Positions 12,703-25,582 of a stretch of DNA of 64,000 nt are shown in pieces. The notes below the pieces were generated by a model. That model was given only the letters and a program-made list of their open reading frames with translations, searched no databases and was not told where the DNA came from. The DNA is from Euryodendron excelsum (Eukaryota > Streptophyta > Magnoliopsida > Ericales > Pentaphylacaceae), in assembly GCA_033060915.1 (NCBI GenBank), contig CM065394.1:12543001-12607000 (forward strand), given 5' to 3'. Position numbers and translations under genes: made by a program. Numbering within the stretch: position 1 is the first letter of the stretch; the number at the start of each line of letters is the position of its first letter.

Positions 12703-12899
12703 CTTTTGCATGCTTGAAATGAGGGACTTCCCGGTCCATGTGTAGGATTAGGCTATTGGAGGTCACCGTGTCAGGGGCTTTCATTTAGTCTAACCGGAGA
12801 CCACGTGGGTTCGGCCCCCTTGATTATGTGGTGAAGCCTTAACCTTGTATGTTCATGACCTCAACTTGCATTGTGCATATCATGATCATGCATCTCTCC

Positions 12900-14920
12900 A
12901 AAATCCGTTTTCAAACTTGTTTTCAAAACTTACATTAAAATCGTTTTCAAAGTTTGTGTTAAAATCTTCTACTTCAAAACTTGTTTTCAAAATCACAATC
13001 CTAAAGTGATGGCTAGGGTGACTTTAGAAAAGTGTAATATTTGAAGTGACCAATGTAGTCCATATTTTCAAATCATTGTTGTTTTCAAAACCACTATCTT
13101 AGAATGGTTCTAACCTTCTTATGGCTAGAAACGCTTTAAGAAAGTGAGATATTTTATATACTTTCCAAAAACTCTCTTTTCAAATCTCTCGTTCTAAAAT
13201 TTTTTTTTCCAATACACTTTCTTAAAAACTCTCTCTAATCTCCTTTTCAAAATTGCTTTTTAAAAACTCTTCCTAAAACTCTTTCCAAAAACTCTTCCTA
13301 AAAACTCTTCCTTAAACTCCCTTCCAAAAAGCTCTCTCCAAAATCTTCTTTCTAAAACTCCTCTCAAGTTCACTTTCCAAAAACTCCTTTTTAGGATCTT
13401 CCTATAAAAATCTTCCTTTCTAAGAAACTCACTTTCTAAAATATCTTTTCTTAGAGTCCAAGTTAAACCCTAGAGCCAACGATTAGGAAACCCTAACTTC
13501 TTTTCTTAAAACATGATTTTCAATCTTGCCTTAAAACCTAGGTTTTCAAAATCTCCCCTTTTACATTTCAAAATCATAAGTTTCCTAAAACCTCTTTTCT
13601 ACATCAAAACTATAGTCTTAAAAATCTAGGGTTTCTAAAACTTTCCTTTCCAATTCCATGTCAAATTCAATTTTTCTTTTAGGAAACCAAATCTAATCTC
13701 CCCGTTTACAAAACTAGATCCTATCCTCGATTTTTTAAAACAAAATCAAAATACTTCTTCTTAGAAACAAAATCCACATCTTTCTTAATTCGAATCCTTC
13801 CTAATCTCATACCTTCCTAAACCTTAGGTTTGCAAAACTTGAAATTTTAAATCTTTCCTTAAGCTTTAAACTTTCAAATATTTCCTAATTCCAACCTCTC
13901 CTAATTCCATCTCTTTCCAAATCTAAATCTTTAAATCTTTCTTAAATTTAAACCTTTCCTAAATTCTAAAACTCAAATTTCAAATTTTCCCAAAACTCTA
14001 AGCTTTCTTAAATTCAAATCTTTCCAAAATTCTAACCTTTCTAAATTTCAAATATTTCCAAAATTCTAAACTTTCTAAATTCGAAACTTTCTTAAGTTAA
14101 AACTTTCTAAAATCAAAACATTCCAATTTCAAAACTTCCCTAATTCAGAACATTCCCAAAATGAAAACTTTCTAAAATAAAAACTTTCCAATTTTGAAAC
14201 TTTCCTAAAATGAAAACTTTCCTAAATCGAAACTTTTCTAAAATGAAACTTTCCTATTTTGAAACTTTTGGAAATTGAGACTTTCCTAATCCGAATCTTT
14301 CCTAAATCCAATCTTCTCTAATCTTCCAAGTCCAACATTCAAGTCAAATCATTCTTAATCTCAAGTCTTTCCTAAATCTCATCTTTCCTAAGTCTAGGTT
14401 TCTCAAAGTTCTATCTTTCCCAAATCAAAGTCTAATCTTTCTAATTCCAAATTTCAAATTCTAATATTCTATTCTAAGTTCAAATCAAATCATTTTTTCA
14501 ATCAAAATTTCTTTTTCAAATCAAAACCTTATATTTTCAATCGGACTCTTGTCCGAACTATGGCTGACCTATATGTAGGCAACTCTCACGGGTGCGGTCA
14601 TAACTTTTTTCCAATCTCCAATTCCATAACTTTTTTTCAACTTCCAATTCCATGATCTATTTCAAACTTCCAATTCCAAATTTCTACTTTCAAATCTCTA
14701 TTTCCAATCTCCAATTCCATAACTTTTTTTAACTTACAATTCCATGATCTGTTTCAAACTTCCAATTCCAAATTTCTATTTTCAATCTCTATTTTCAATC
14801 TCCAAAACTTTATTTCAATTTAAAATCTATCTTTTCAAATCCCTTTTCTAAAATCAAATCAAATCTTTTCAAATTTATTTTCAAATCTATTTTAAATCTT
14901 TCTATTGAATTTACATATCA
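12900..14920 (+). repeat. G-poor degenerate repeat in LTR B
   Basis: About 2 kb is built of degenerate 12-18 bp units like AAACTTTCCTAAATTC. G is nearly absent from the transcribed strand. The equivalent block occurs in LTRs A, C, D, E, F and G (as its complement in the reversed LTRs). Confidence 0.85.
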
Positions 14921-15454
14921 TGCATTATATCATTTCAAAAATTCTTTTCTAAAGTGGATAGTTTTGGACATTTGTTAGTTGAAGATTCTTATATGTGAAT
15001 TTAGGGTGAATAGACATGTTAGTACCGCAAGAGCGGGGTAGGGTGATGGCTTAGTGCATCTTCCCTACACGTAACCTACCTCCGAACCTAGGATCACTGT
15101 TTTAGAAAGACCAAAACGGAGTTATTTTCAAAAAAGGGGCTTAAATGTTTTCCAAAAGTTTTTAAATAACCTATTTTTCTTAAAAACCCTCACTTGAGGA
15201 AGTATTTTTCAAAATCGTTTTAAAAAACCCTAAGTGTAATCTTCGAATTGTGCTTAGTTTTTAGGTAACTTAACTCACCTTAATCAAGTTAGGTGGCAAC
15301 TCCAAATGTTTTCTAAAAGCTTTTTGTTCAAATTAATTCCCAATTCAAACCTAGTTGCACTCATTCTTCTTGGAGGATGAGTTCTAACGAGAGAGTACAG
15401 TATTTTTCTCGCTTATGTGTGTATTCCTCGAGTGTGAAAAATCTGGGCACGACA

Positions 15455-17739
15455 ATGTGAGTTGCATATTGTGTGTTTATTACACTTAAGATGTGTAAAC
15501 CATAAAATTGGGATTTAGATTTCTTTCATGTTGTTGCTAGATTAAATGATAATTTTCATATTGGTTATGAATATGTAAATTTGGAATGTTGAATTGTGAT
15601 GAAACATTTGTCTACATTACACGTTTTGGTATGTAACGAGTCTGAGTTAGCCATAATATGAGAAATGCATTGAGAGTGGCCTTAATTATAAATTTATATT
15701 TTGAGAATTGTTTAGCATTGTTATTGGTGTCAAGTTTTCTAAATTTGATGTTACAATTGCTATTATGGTGGATGCTACTATTTTAAAATCCTCAAAATTC
15801 GTGTTTAACACGCTTAGTGGTCTTTGAGTTTTTAAAATTCAAAGAATGTTATGCTTTATGAGATCCAAATTATACGATTGTGATTTTTGTGATTGTAGGT
15901 CATGTGAAGATGGTAGATTTCTGTGAATTTGAATCTTCGGCTGCACCTGTCTCTTCTTGAGCAAGGCGGGGCATGTGGGGAACTATGACTGTAATTGAGG
16001 AAGTAGGTTAGAATTTGGTTGGAAATCCCAAAGACGATAATTCTCTTATTTGTAGAGTTGAAGTGCAAGTTCACATCAACGACTGTGAGGAAGTTTCTCC
16101 TAAACCGGTGTAACCAATTTTGCCAAGGACAACGGCGAGACCGAGTCGGTTCTATTATGGGAAGATCTAACGTACTATTTGAAAGAGTGTGCCTTGTCCT
16201 ACTTACTTAAAGATGCTATGGTTGTCTTCATATCATAGTGGCACACATCAGGGCTCACAAGAGGTGGAATCTCGATTCTGCTAAGTGCGTACCCTAGAGA
16301 CTGTTCGGAAGGGAACACATGATGTGGATGCTGGGAGATGTCCGTCAGATTCTTATCCATTGTCATTTTTTTAGTCATGTGTTTCTTTGAGTTACATTAT
16401 TGTGTTTGTGTTGAAATACTTTTAGTATCCTTGCCACCATATGTTGGTTTATGTGTTGTGATTGAATTAATATTAACATATTGTGTTAGTCATACATGTT
16501 GTGATGAAATGGTAGTCATTTTAGTTATTGCATTTTTCTTCTCCTAAAAGATGGTCAAACTAAAGAGGGTACAAAGGGCATAATTACTATTAGTAATTCG
16601 TGCATTATGTGTTTAAATCATATCCAAATGAGATTAAATCAATGTAGTGATAAGATTAAGGTAAAAGATATGGTGAAGCCAAAGCATTATTAATTCGGTC
16701 TTAGTATTCGTTGCTTACAATCTTTATTCATCTATCATTAACACCTTAGTAAGTATGGCAAATCCGAGTTGCTGGTAAAGTATCCAACTCTTGAAAAGTT
16801 GATGATTATCACTAGATTGAATGAATCTGGTTAATCCATAAATGTGAGCTTTTCCCACACCTAGATTTTCACTTAGATACTCGGGACATGAATTATAAAT
16901 AGGTCAAGGATCTTGACTTAAAGTCTCAAGAGTGAGGGTGTTTGGGTCAGGTGTTCAGTCTTATGTTTTCAATGATGAAATAGAACAACGTAAAACACAA
17001 GTATACATGTTAGTGTCTTATATACTAAATTTGACAGTACTGATATTCTTGTAATTATACTAGAACAGTGTCATTCTCCGGGAATGAACTTCTTTGTAAA
17101 CTTACACACGTATCTAAGTCTATTTAAACTTCAAGGTTGGAAATGCTCCAAGACCTAAAGTTTGGAAATGCTCTAAGATCTGGGGTCTAGATAAAGGAAA
17201 ATGAAAATTCTTCTAGACAATATAAAAGGGTAAGAATATTAATGGATATTCTAATCCTAGTGTCCTAAAATGTGATGTTGGAAACATGAAACCTCATGGA
17301 ATAGAGAATATGTTCTCTCGATAACCTATCTACTGGAAAGCATCAATTGACTTGTGAAATGATGTTCTTTAAAATGTTGATTCTAATGAGGATCATTTAA
17401 TAGATCAACAGACAGGGTTATATCAAAAAAGATATGTACTGCACTGACATGAGAAGTTTGACTGTGGAGAGACATCAAAGAGTTCCTTGCAATATGGAAA
17501 TGTCATTGTTCGCTTTGTGTGAATCTTCATTCCACTTGCTTATTAGATGCATATTCTTTTGAAATATTCTTGGATAATGACAACTTGCATTGCACTGATT
17601 CGAAACCGGAATACCTAATTAGTGAATTAAGAAGACATGTAGATAACTCAAGGTCTACCCTTTGCACGGTCATAGTTAAGATACTCAGACTCTCGAGAAA
17701 CTTCCAGAACTATTAGTTGCACCACATAAGATATCCAGA
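15455..17739. other. No recognisable gene; possible copia internal remains
   Basis: Apart from scattered short open frames I see nothing coding in this AT-rich stretch. The part after about 16550 lies immediately upstream of a decayed copia RNase H and may be degraded copia sequence, but I recognise no integrase or reverse transcriptase motif. Confidence 0.4.
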
Positions 17740-18245
17740 CATACTTGGAAAGGTACAATAATATAGACTGGATATTTAACTCTAAAGACTTTAAAATCCT
17801 TAAATGGATGTGTTTTGTCTTTACACTTGGAGATGTAACAATATTGTGGAAATCCTTTAAACAATGAAGTTTAGCTAAATCCTCGTTAAATCTGATGAAT
17901 TTGCTAGCAAAATAAGGAAGTTAAGAGACTTCATAACATAGAGGATATTCTTAGTAGGCTATAGCCTATGATAACTATTTGCGTACATTGCGATAGACAA
18001 TCAATAATAGCAAGGGCATATAATTATTTTGATAATGGAAAGTCATGAGAGCAATGCCATTCACAACAGTAAACTATAAAGTGAAAGCTTACAGAAAGAA
18101 TAATATTCTTGATTATTTTGAGTTAAAGGATATTATGAGAGATATTCTTACGAGACCTAGTAAGAGATCAATAAATTATTCATCTAGGGGAATGGATCTT
18201 ATAGCGTATTATCTTATAAGTTACTATAATGGCAATCCAACCTAG
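17740..18245 (+). pseudogene. Ty1/copia RNase H remnant (3' end of pol)
   Basis: Stop-ridden frames keep the landmarks of the copia RNase H region in order: NNIDWIFNSKDFK, FVFTLGDVTILWKSFKQ (copia TLGG..SWKS.KQ motif), a degraded CDSQ-like block near 17990, NGKS at about 18035, then DILTRP (the ADILTKP motif) and NYSSRGMDL, ending NGNPT and a stop. These are the last 150 or so residues of a copia polyprotein. Multiple stops and frame changes make it non-functional. The 3' LTR that follows fits the order expected for copia. Confidence 0.8.
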
Positions 18246-18862
18246 CTGACTGGAGATCCCAAGATCTAGGTTTGACAGGACAACCAAATTATGGTGGACT
18301 TAGTCAAAATCACTGAGAAATTTTGTTCCGCTGTCCACTCGTATGATGAAATAGTGATTAACTGTAGCAATATTAGGATAAGCTGAAGGTTTTAATGTTG
18401 TTGAAATCTTGTAGCCCAAGTGGAGTATAACAGAATACCCATATTGATTACCTAAAGCTTTTAATGATTCATTTAACTTGGAAACCAAGTGGAGTATAGT
18501 ATATACGTATTAATAAGAAATCACCTATATGAGTGTAAATGGGCCGCTTCTATGAGAATTGTAAAGGCTACATTCTCTAGAGCAATCATGACAGGCGTGG
18601 TTCATGGCCAAAATGAACATAATCATGAGAACCAAATTGTGTTTAGAAGAAAATCGTGTGAATACTATTGTCTAGGTTTATACCAATAGCTAAACAGTTC
18701 AAGACATCATGTTCACTAGTTAGCCAACAAACCCATTAGTATCTCACTAGGGAAGGTTCAAAGCCAAAAGCCACATATCTTGATGCGGTAACTTTTCACT
18801 TAATCTCTCTATATCATTTTGCATTTTGCATTACATCAGGCAATCTCATTCATGTGGGAGAT
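18246..18862 (+). other. 3' untranslated region of the copia remnant
   Basis: There is no gene here. The segment links the copia polyprotein end to a TGTGGGAGAT polypurine-like motif at 18853-18862, the usual sequence just before a copia 3' LTR. Confidence 0.6.
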
Positions 18863-20060
18863 TATTGAAAGATGTTGTGTTTCGCACAACTTTGAGCCTA
18901 AATAAAAAGTGAGACCCACACATCCTTTGAAGTGGGTTCAAGGTGCTTTAAATTCTCCTCCGCGAGGAGATGAAGATCAAGCATTTAGTTGCTTAAATCT
19001 ATTATATTCGAATAAGATAATGACTTTCAAAGTGGCCAACATGACCATGTTTACTTGGGTGTAGGTGGCTTGCCCCACATTAATTTCTTAGGAAAGAAAT
19101 GATGTGCATATAAAGCTTTCCCTTAAAGTTGGGTTTGAGTCCCAAGGGGCACCATAATTTTGTGGATGGGGGAGGACCTACCAAACCCATGGGTCAACTT
19201 GCAAACACACACACACGTGTGCCGCCTGCCCTTACCGCACCAAACCAAACTGGGCTCAAGTACAGGTGACCAAACCGAGCCTCAACCCATTTCGATTCTT
19301 TTTGCGCCATTTTTTGAATTTATCTCTTTAAATTCAAATAGATGTGTCCATTAAGTGTAAGGGCATGTTTGGTTGGTGTCCCCCCCACGAATAAGCACTT
19401 CACCACCTATATAGACCGGGGATCCTTCTCCAGTTTTGAATCAATCGAAAAGATTAATTCTGATGTTAGATATTTTGCTCGTCCGAGACCCTGTCGATCT
19501 ACCGCGATGAAGTCTTACGAAATTCGAATTCAGACACAATGAAGTTCTGCTGTGTTCTCCAGTTGTCAAAGTTCTATCAAAACGCTGCCATTTTTAGTTG
19601 TTGATTTCTGTCGGTATGTTCAAGATCTATTCTTGTAGAATCCTTCATCGGTGAAAGTCTACGGGTTGCATGATTCGTACAAGATAGGAACATTACCAGT
19701 TTTTTGCATTAAGTTTCAAGATACACTGATAAATTCAAAGAGGAATTTATAGGGTCTCTGGACGACTTGCTTAATAGAAATTCTATTAGCTTCCCTCCAC
19801 ATTATGCATTCATATTGTTTGATTTGTGGGGATTTTTATTACATTAAGAGAGAGTTCAAACATTGTTTGGTTTGCTAAGCACAAAGATTACAGTGCTTAT
19901 TCTTCGTTGATGTTGATCTTTTTATCTTGGGAGACAGGCACCCATTCATTCCATTAGCACAAGTGTGGGAGATGAATCTATCTTAAGAAGAGAGTGGTTT
20001 AACTTGACTTGATCAAAATCATCTTCTTTGCATTCTTAACATTTTTGGTTGAATTGCAGT
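18863..20060 (+). mobile_element. Copia 3' LTR (right end uncertain)
   Basis: Starting TATTGAAAGATG right after the polypurine motif (copia LTRs commonly start TGTTGGAAAG), this stretch has the position of a 3' LTR. It contains no ORF. A short (AC)n run lies near 19205. I cannot find the right terminus or target duplication, so the end is approximate. Confidence 0.5.
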
Positions 20061-20139
20061 TTCAGTGTTCTTGGAATTCACACATCTACTGTAAATGTTT
20101 ACGATGTTTTGTATCACTCCTTATACCGTTTAAAACACA

Positions 20140-20610
20140 CTATTGTTAGTTGTTATTGTTAGTACAATTACAATAACGGGAGTTTCCCTCGCGTTACTTA
20201 AATGGGTGGACAACAGCAATTGCTTACATGGAAACTTTGGGAAGTTACATGATTACTCAAGCAATGAAACTAAGATATGGGAAATCTACCAGGGATTGAC
20301 CATAATCTTTGAAAAGGGCATATGGGAAAAAGAAATAGAATATGGTTGTGAGGATGCAGTTTACTTCATTAAAGAAGACCAAACACATGCAAACCCATTT
20401 AGAAGTCTAATTGAAAAAACCAATGTGTTGCTTCAGAGATGTAGATGCCTTGCTTCACATACTTAGAGAAGAAAACATAAGTGTTGATCCATTGGCAAAG
20501 AAAGGGAATGACTAAGAGGAAAGTCTGGTGATTTTGGAGAACCCTCTTGAAAATTTAAGGCCACTTTTGTTGAGAGATATGAATGGTGTAGTAGCTATTA
20601 GAGAATATTT
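20140..20610 (+). pseudogene. RNase H-like (RVT_3 type) fragment, probably from a LINE
   Basis: A 107-codon frame (20143-20466) reads ETKIWEIYQGLTI, then GCEDAVYFIKEDQTHANPFRSLIEK, then LLQRCRCLASHT. After a stop it continues as REENISVDPLAKKGND. This follows the plant non-LTR RNase H pattern (AE/WE..GL.. , D..vv..i.., REeN..AD.LAK). The first catalytic region is corrupted and DS has become GC, so it is inactive. It could derive from a LINE or a host RNase H-domain gene; no reverse transcriptase lies nearby. Confidence 0.6.
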
Positions 20611-21088
20611 TTTATTTTTTTTGTCTTTCTTTCCGATGTATAAAAAAAACTTATAATTACCATGTTGAAATGTTGCTTAATTTTATGCCTTTGCTTTTCA
20701 TAGAAACCCTATTGCTGTGAATGGGGCCATTCAATATCGATTACAGTAGCCGTTTTCACCACTGTATTAACATATTTTTTAGGCCATTCGGATTATTTCC
20801 ATTGCGTTATGCACATTATGTAAGGAAGGAATTGTAGATACTTGTTATATTTCTCATATTTATCACATCATTCTCATTAAAAAAAAAAATTAAGAAAGTT
20901 GTTGTTCCATTTCAAGCGCCTTTTGTTTTTATTTGACACACATGACCACACCCAACCTTCATCATTCTTAATATATTGACCTATAATTTCATACAACTCG
21001 CAAAATATATGAAATTTACTTAAATAGGATATATATTCTACAGAGTTCACATTGTAACTGAGAGTCCCCAATGTTATTTTTAGTAAAA
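20611..21088. other. No feature seen
   Basis: This is AT-rich flanking sequence with no gene. Its last bases, GTGTT (21089-21093), form the left target duplication of the next element. Confidence 0.5.
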
Positions 21089-21093
21089 GTGTT

Positions 21094-23003
21094 TGTTAGC
21101 CTCAAGTTTTCATTAATTGATTTTGATGATAACAAATATAATGTTTTAATGATTAAAATTTGGTTAATCTCAAGATTTCATAATAAAGTAAGTTTGATGT
21201 GTTAGTTAATATTTTTAAAGATTTTTTATTTGAATATATTGTGCATTTCAATGATATATTACTTAATTTTTAAATGTTAATTATCTAATATTTATTGAAG
21301 TTATTGTTAGTCTTGGACTTAAAAGGAATGCATAGTATGAAGAAGAAGACTAAGTTAAAGATAATGGTAAGAAAGCTCATTGGAGATAGTTTCAGTTTTA
21401 TGTACATAACTTTTGATCCAACCGTTGGATTGATATGATTTTTGTGGCATTGGAAATAAGACTCAAATTTCTATAAATGATATTTTATGAGGATTTCATG
21501 AATAGAATGTCTTATGGGACAAAAATGAGCTGGAAAGTGACACATTGGAGTAGAAGTTCAAAATATGACAGCTGGGAGATAGCTCAAGTAATTTTATCAT
21601 TACTTTTGATATAACCATTGGATATCTATGATTGTTATTGATCTGAAAAGATTACTTCCAGGGCTACAACTTTTATCTTATAGCCATTTTCAAATTCAAA
21701 CGTCATAATGAAGAAAATCGAGGTGGAAGTGAAGACAACTCTGCAACAATTCAAATATGCCAACTGGGAGACAACTTGAGTATTTTAATGATAACTTCTG
21801 ATCTGACCATTGGATCAACATGATTCTTACAAGGGTAAAAAGATGACTTCTATCACTACAACTTTTATTTTATAGACATTTTCAAATTCAAACGTTATAA
21901 GGGAGAAAATTGAGGTGGAAGTGAAGATAACTCTGCAGAAATTCAAATATGCCAACTGGGAGACAGCTTGAGTATTTTGATGATAACTTTTGATCTAGCC
22001 GTTAGATCGACATGATTCTTGAGGTTTTGAAAAGAGGATGTCCATATCTACAACTTGTCTCTCATAGGCATTTTCAAATTCAAATGTTATCAAGGAGAAA
22101 ATCGAGGAGAAACAGAAGCAATCATATCTAAAATTCAAATCCTGACTGGCAGCAACTTTGTTCAAACGGGAAGAAATGTGTTCAAACCTCTCCAACGACT
22201 AGAAGTTGATTTTAAGCTACAAATAATCCACTATTCTTTCTCTATAAATAGAGATACACAAGAGAAGCAATGACACACAAGAGATTACAAAGATTGAGCA
22301 TACAAAGTGATATTCATCAAGATCTTCAAGTTTTGAACTTTACTTCTTCATCATTCCATCTCATCTTTGAGCTTCATTCTTTTATTCAACTTTTGAGAGT
22401 TTTGTATTTATTGTTGTAAGATTCAACTCTCCTATATCATTTGTAAAAGGGTTGCTAAACCCTTGTGATTTATTTCTTGAGTGATTGAGAGGAACACTTG
22501 GAGAAAAAGATCCTCTTGGTGCTTTGTCTTGGAGAGCAAAACAAAGAGTTATTTTTTGAGTGTTTTTGGAACAAAACACTTGGTGTAAAGATTTGCTAGC
22601 AATCGGACAAGCTAGTGGTGTAAAGCTATTTGAAGAATAGTGGATTTGCCCAAGGAAGGAGCCTTGGAGGTGGACGTAGGATTGGCATAAGAGGAGCCAA
22701 CCGAACCACTTTAAATCGTTGTGTTTGATCTCTTCTCTTTTTTCTCTTTTTATCTTGCTTAATATCTTTCTTATAAATAGTCTTGATATACTTGAGATAC
22801 ACACACATTTAAATCATTTGTTCTAATCTCACATTGATCATACCTTAGCTTGTCTTATTCATTACTTAACTAGATTAATATTTTATATCTTTTTTTATTG
22901 CATCTCACCTCTTGGAAATTAAGTGTATTGGCTTATTTTAAATTTTAATTTTTAATTATAAACCCAATTCACCCCCCTTCTTGGGTTGCCACCTAGTTTA
23001 ACA
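21094..23003 (+). mobile_element. Solo LTR, SIRE/Maximus-like Ty1/copia
   Basis: The 1910-bp block starts TGTTAGCCTCAAG and ends GCCACCTAGTTTAACA. It is flanked on both sides by GTGTT (21089-21093 and 23004-23008), a perfect 5-bp target duplication. The start (TTTTGATGATAACAAA) and the end (CCCAATTCACCCCCCTTCTTGGGTTGCC, split here by one base) are typical of SIRE-type copia LTRs. There is no internal region, so it is a solo LTR. The family name rests on resemblance only; the boundaries are firm. Confidence 0.88.
21400..22170 (+). repeat. About 190-bp tandem repeat inside the solo LTR, 4 units
   Basis: The phrase AACTTTTGAT..ACCATTGGAT..ATGATT recurs near 21410, 21606, 21797 and 21987, a spacing of about 190 bp. 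Each unit also has CATTTTCAAATTCAAACGT and CAACTGGGAGA. The units have diverged, the last ones least. Confidence 0.8.
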
Positions 23004-23008
23004 GTGTT

Positions 23009-24564
23009 GACCCCTCATTTGGCCCTAACTTTTTACTGTTTGGCAATCAATTTCAAACCAACGCTACAACGTATATCTTTCCAAGCAATTTAGTATTAAT
23101 CATAGTTTACCAAAATGGGCAGCGGAAGAAAAAAACATTAGGGCTGTGTTTGAATCAAGGATTTGGTGATGGAAAAGGAAAAGAAAAGGAGAACAAAAAT
23201 CCTCTTTCATTTGGTTCTCTTTTCCCTCACGTTTTCCTTCTCTTTTCTCTTGATAAATCCGGGTTCCAAATGCAACTGAAAGGAAATGGAAGTAGGAAAT
23301 GCAGCCAAAAAATATAAGGAGAAACGGGACGCGAAAATCAATTGAGAAACTTAGTTGAAATCTTATTAAGAAGCTTTCACATAACTTCAATGAGGCCTTT
23401 AGGAAACTTATTGGAAAGAAAGTTAGTGAAGACCTATATGAATAATTTCATAAATATTTAGTTAAAACTTAAGAGCAAAAATATATAAAAATAAATATTT
23501 TAAATTTCCGTTGCGTTTCTCCTTAGTTTCCTAAGAGTTTTCCTAAAGTATCCCAAACTCATCCTAATCATTTCCTTTGCACTTTCAAAAAGTTTCTTCC
23601 ATGTTTCTGGAACATTTTTTCAAAATTTTTAAAGAGTTTTGTACTCGCACTTGAAGCGCGTTTTTTCAAAACCACATTTCTCCTTCCAAATGAGTTTCTC
23701 AGCAATTATGGTCTTAATTAGACCAATTAAAGGCCATCATAAGCTGCCATTTTCCTAAGATGTAGAAAGTGAAAATTAACCAAATTGTCTCTAAAAAAAA
23801 GGTTTACAATGAACTTAATTTTATTGAGGAACGAGTGAATTTGAGGCATTTGTAATCCCCTCATCAAGTCTAGGGTTCAAACCCTAGCATCCATCCCTTT
23901 CCCCTACACCCTCCTAACTACTGGCAAGGAAAAATCTCAATTTTCATAACCTAGATATCATATTTCTTTTAAATCAATTTTTACCATCTAACTTTTAATT
24001 CAATGAAATAACTCTCCAACCCTAAATAAAACAATTAAGAGAACTTCAAAAGGTTCTGTCTAGTTTTGACCATAGTATGGAGGAAATGATACAGAAAATG
24101 AAAACGTGAGTTGTGGTCCAAAAAAAAAAAAAGAATAAACAAGAAGTGATAGGTGGTATAAGAGTGAATACGATATTCATAAAAAATAATTAGCAAAATT
24201 TTTTAAAACATTATTAATAAAATTTATTAACACTAGGTGATATAAGATGGATGTTTTAAAATTGATAAAGGCCTTAATTGAAAATTTATAATCATAATCT
24301 ACCATTCTTTTTGGAAAATTAACCATGTTTGGATGGTTAAGTTGATGGATAGATACTTTTAGTTTTGTAAAACATGTATGAAAAACTATTTTGATTTTGG
24401 AAGAAAAGTTATAAAAATATATTGCCTTGAATGTATGATTCAAAACTAATTGATTGAAAACATCTTATATGAACACCAAATGATATTCAAAACTTAATGG
24501 CAAAGGAGCATGTTCGAAACAAGGTTTTGACAACTTGTTAAGAAAGGCATACTTGATTGCAATG
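23009..24564. other. No gene; AT-rich flank
   Basis: I see no supported gene or element here. There is an A-run near 24119-24132. A sequence starting AGGGCTGTGTTTG near 23139 is reminiscent of MITE ends, but no matching inverted end was found. Confidence 0.4.
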
Positions 24565-24658
24565 TTTTGAAAACCGGACCATTGAGCAAACCGAAAAAGA
24601 GATCGGGTCACGGGTCACTGGTTCAACCGTCGGGTCAACCGTTATTGACCCGTGATGG

Positions 24659-24699
<41 letters not shown>

Positions 24700-24932
24700 G
24701 TATTTTATTTTTTTACACTAGTTTTAATACTTAAAATTTAAAATTTTATCTTAAAAGTTGAACCGGCCTGTTTAATTACCGAGTTTAATGACCGAGTCAC
24801 GGTTCAACTGCGGGTTTAACCGGGTTTGACCGGGTTTTGACCAAAAAGGGTTTAAGGGGTTAAGTAGACCGTTACTTAGGCCGGTTCCTGGTTTTTTCAG
24901 TTCAATCGGCCGGTCCAGTCTGATTTTCAAAA
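24565..24932. mobile_element. MITE-like inverted-repeat element
   Basis: The 368-bp element starts TTTTGAAAACCGGACC and ends GGTCCAGTCTGATTTTCAAAA, so the ends are imperfect inverted repeats. CAATG lies directly on both sides (24560-24564 and 24933-24937), a 5-bp target duplication. Inside, CCGGTT, GGGTCAACC and GGTTTAACCGGG motifs recur, and it has no ORF. This is a non-autonomous DNA transposon by structure; the superfamily is not clear. Confidence 0.75.
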
Positions 24933-24937
24933 CAATG

Positions 24938-25582
24938 GTTGAATAGACAATAAGAAACTTTATGGTTTGAATAAGCATGTTGAAATGACATGGGTTGCCA
25001 ATGGCCCAAGCATCAAGTTCCAAAATAACATGAAAAAACTAAAAACAACTTAATGGTGTTCAAAATAACAAGATAGAACTACTGGCCAAAATGAAGGTGA
25101 CAAATGATGAAATGCACTTATTAGCCAAAATTATATGGTTAAAAATGATGAAGTGGGCCTAATGGCCAACTAAACATGGAAAATGAAGAAATGGGATTAT
25201 TGGCTAATATGAAATAGTTGAAATGATGAAATTGGCATTGGTTAAAATGGTGGGTGAGCATAATTGTATAAATGAAATGGATAAAACGATAAAATTAGCC
25301 TAATGGTTAAAATTATATGATTAAAGTGATGAAATGGGCCTAGTGGCCAACCTAATGGCCAAGTGGTATTGAAAATCTTAAAAGTAACCTAATGGTCCAA
25401 ATGCATTAGAAAATGACATGAGAATACTTAACAATTAAATGGTAATCTCAAAACCAGCTTGAAGGGCCTCATGTCCTAATAATGTGAAAATGACTAAAAT
25501 TCCATGTCAAGAATCGCATAAAAGGGCCTAATGGCCAAAATTAAAAATGACACAAATGCTTGGAGATTGGATATTATATATT
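24938..25582. repeat. Degenerate roughly 60-bp repeat block
   Basis: The phrase GATGAAATGGGCCTAATGGCC and variants recur about eight times at irregular spacing of 50-70 bp. There is no gene. A similar phrase (AACTTAATGGCAAAGG) left of the MITE, near 24492, suggests the MITE inserted into this block. Confidence 0.6.

Larger units (their letters stand above)
10677..15454 (+). mobile_element. 3' LTR (LTR B) of Element 1
   Basis: The 4778-bp LTR starts TGTAAGCACC after the polypurine tract and ends GGGCACGACA. It carries, in order, a short form of the U3 tandem-repeat region, palindromic modules (about 12124-12225), a TATA box, a leader ending in a splice donor, a long C-run, and over 2 kb of G-poor degenerate repeat. 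The flanking five bases are ATGTG (15455-15459). Their partner lies outside the window, so the duplication cannot be checked. Confidence 0.9.

Noticed and set aside
12584..12784. Minus-strand frame with a long glycine tract and a plus-strand proline tract
   Set aside because: Both are translations of the 33-base C run inside LTR B, not a gene.
22382..22804. 140-codon minus-strand frame in the SIRE-like LTR
   Set aside because: It lies wholly within a solo LTR with firm ends, has no recognisable domain, and runs across promoter-type sequence.
23130..23390. Possible MITE with an AGGGCTGTGTTTG end
   Set aside because: No inverted partner or target duplication could be found.
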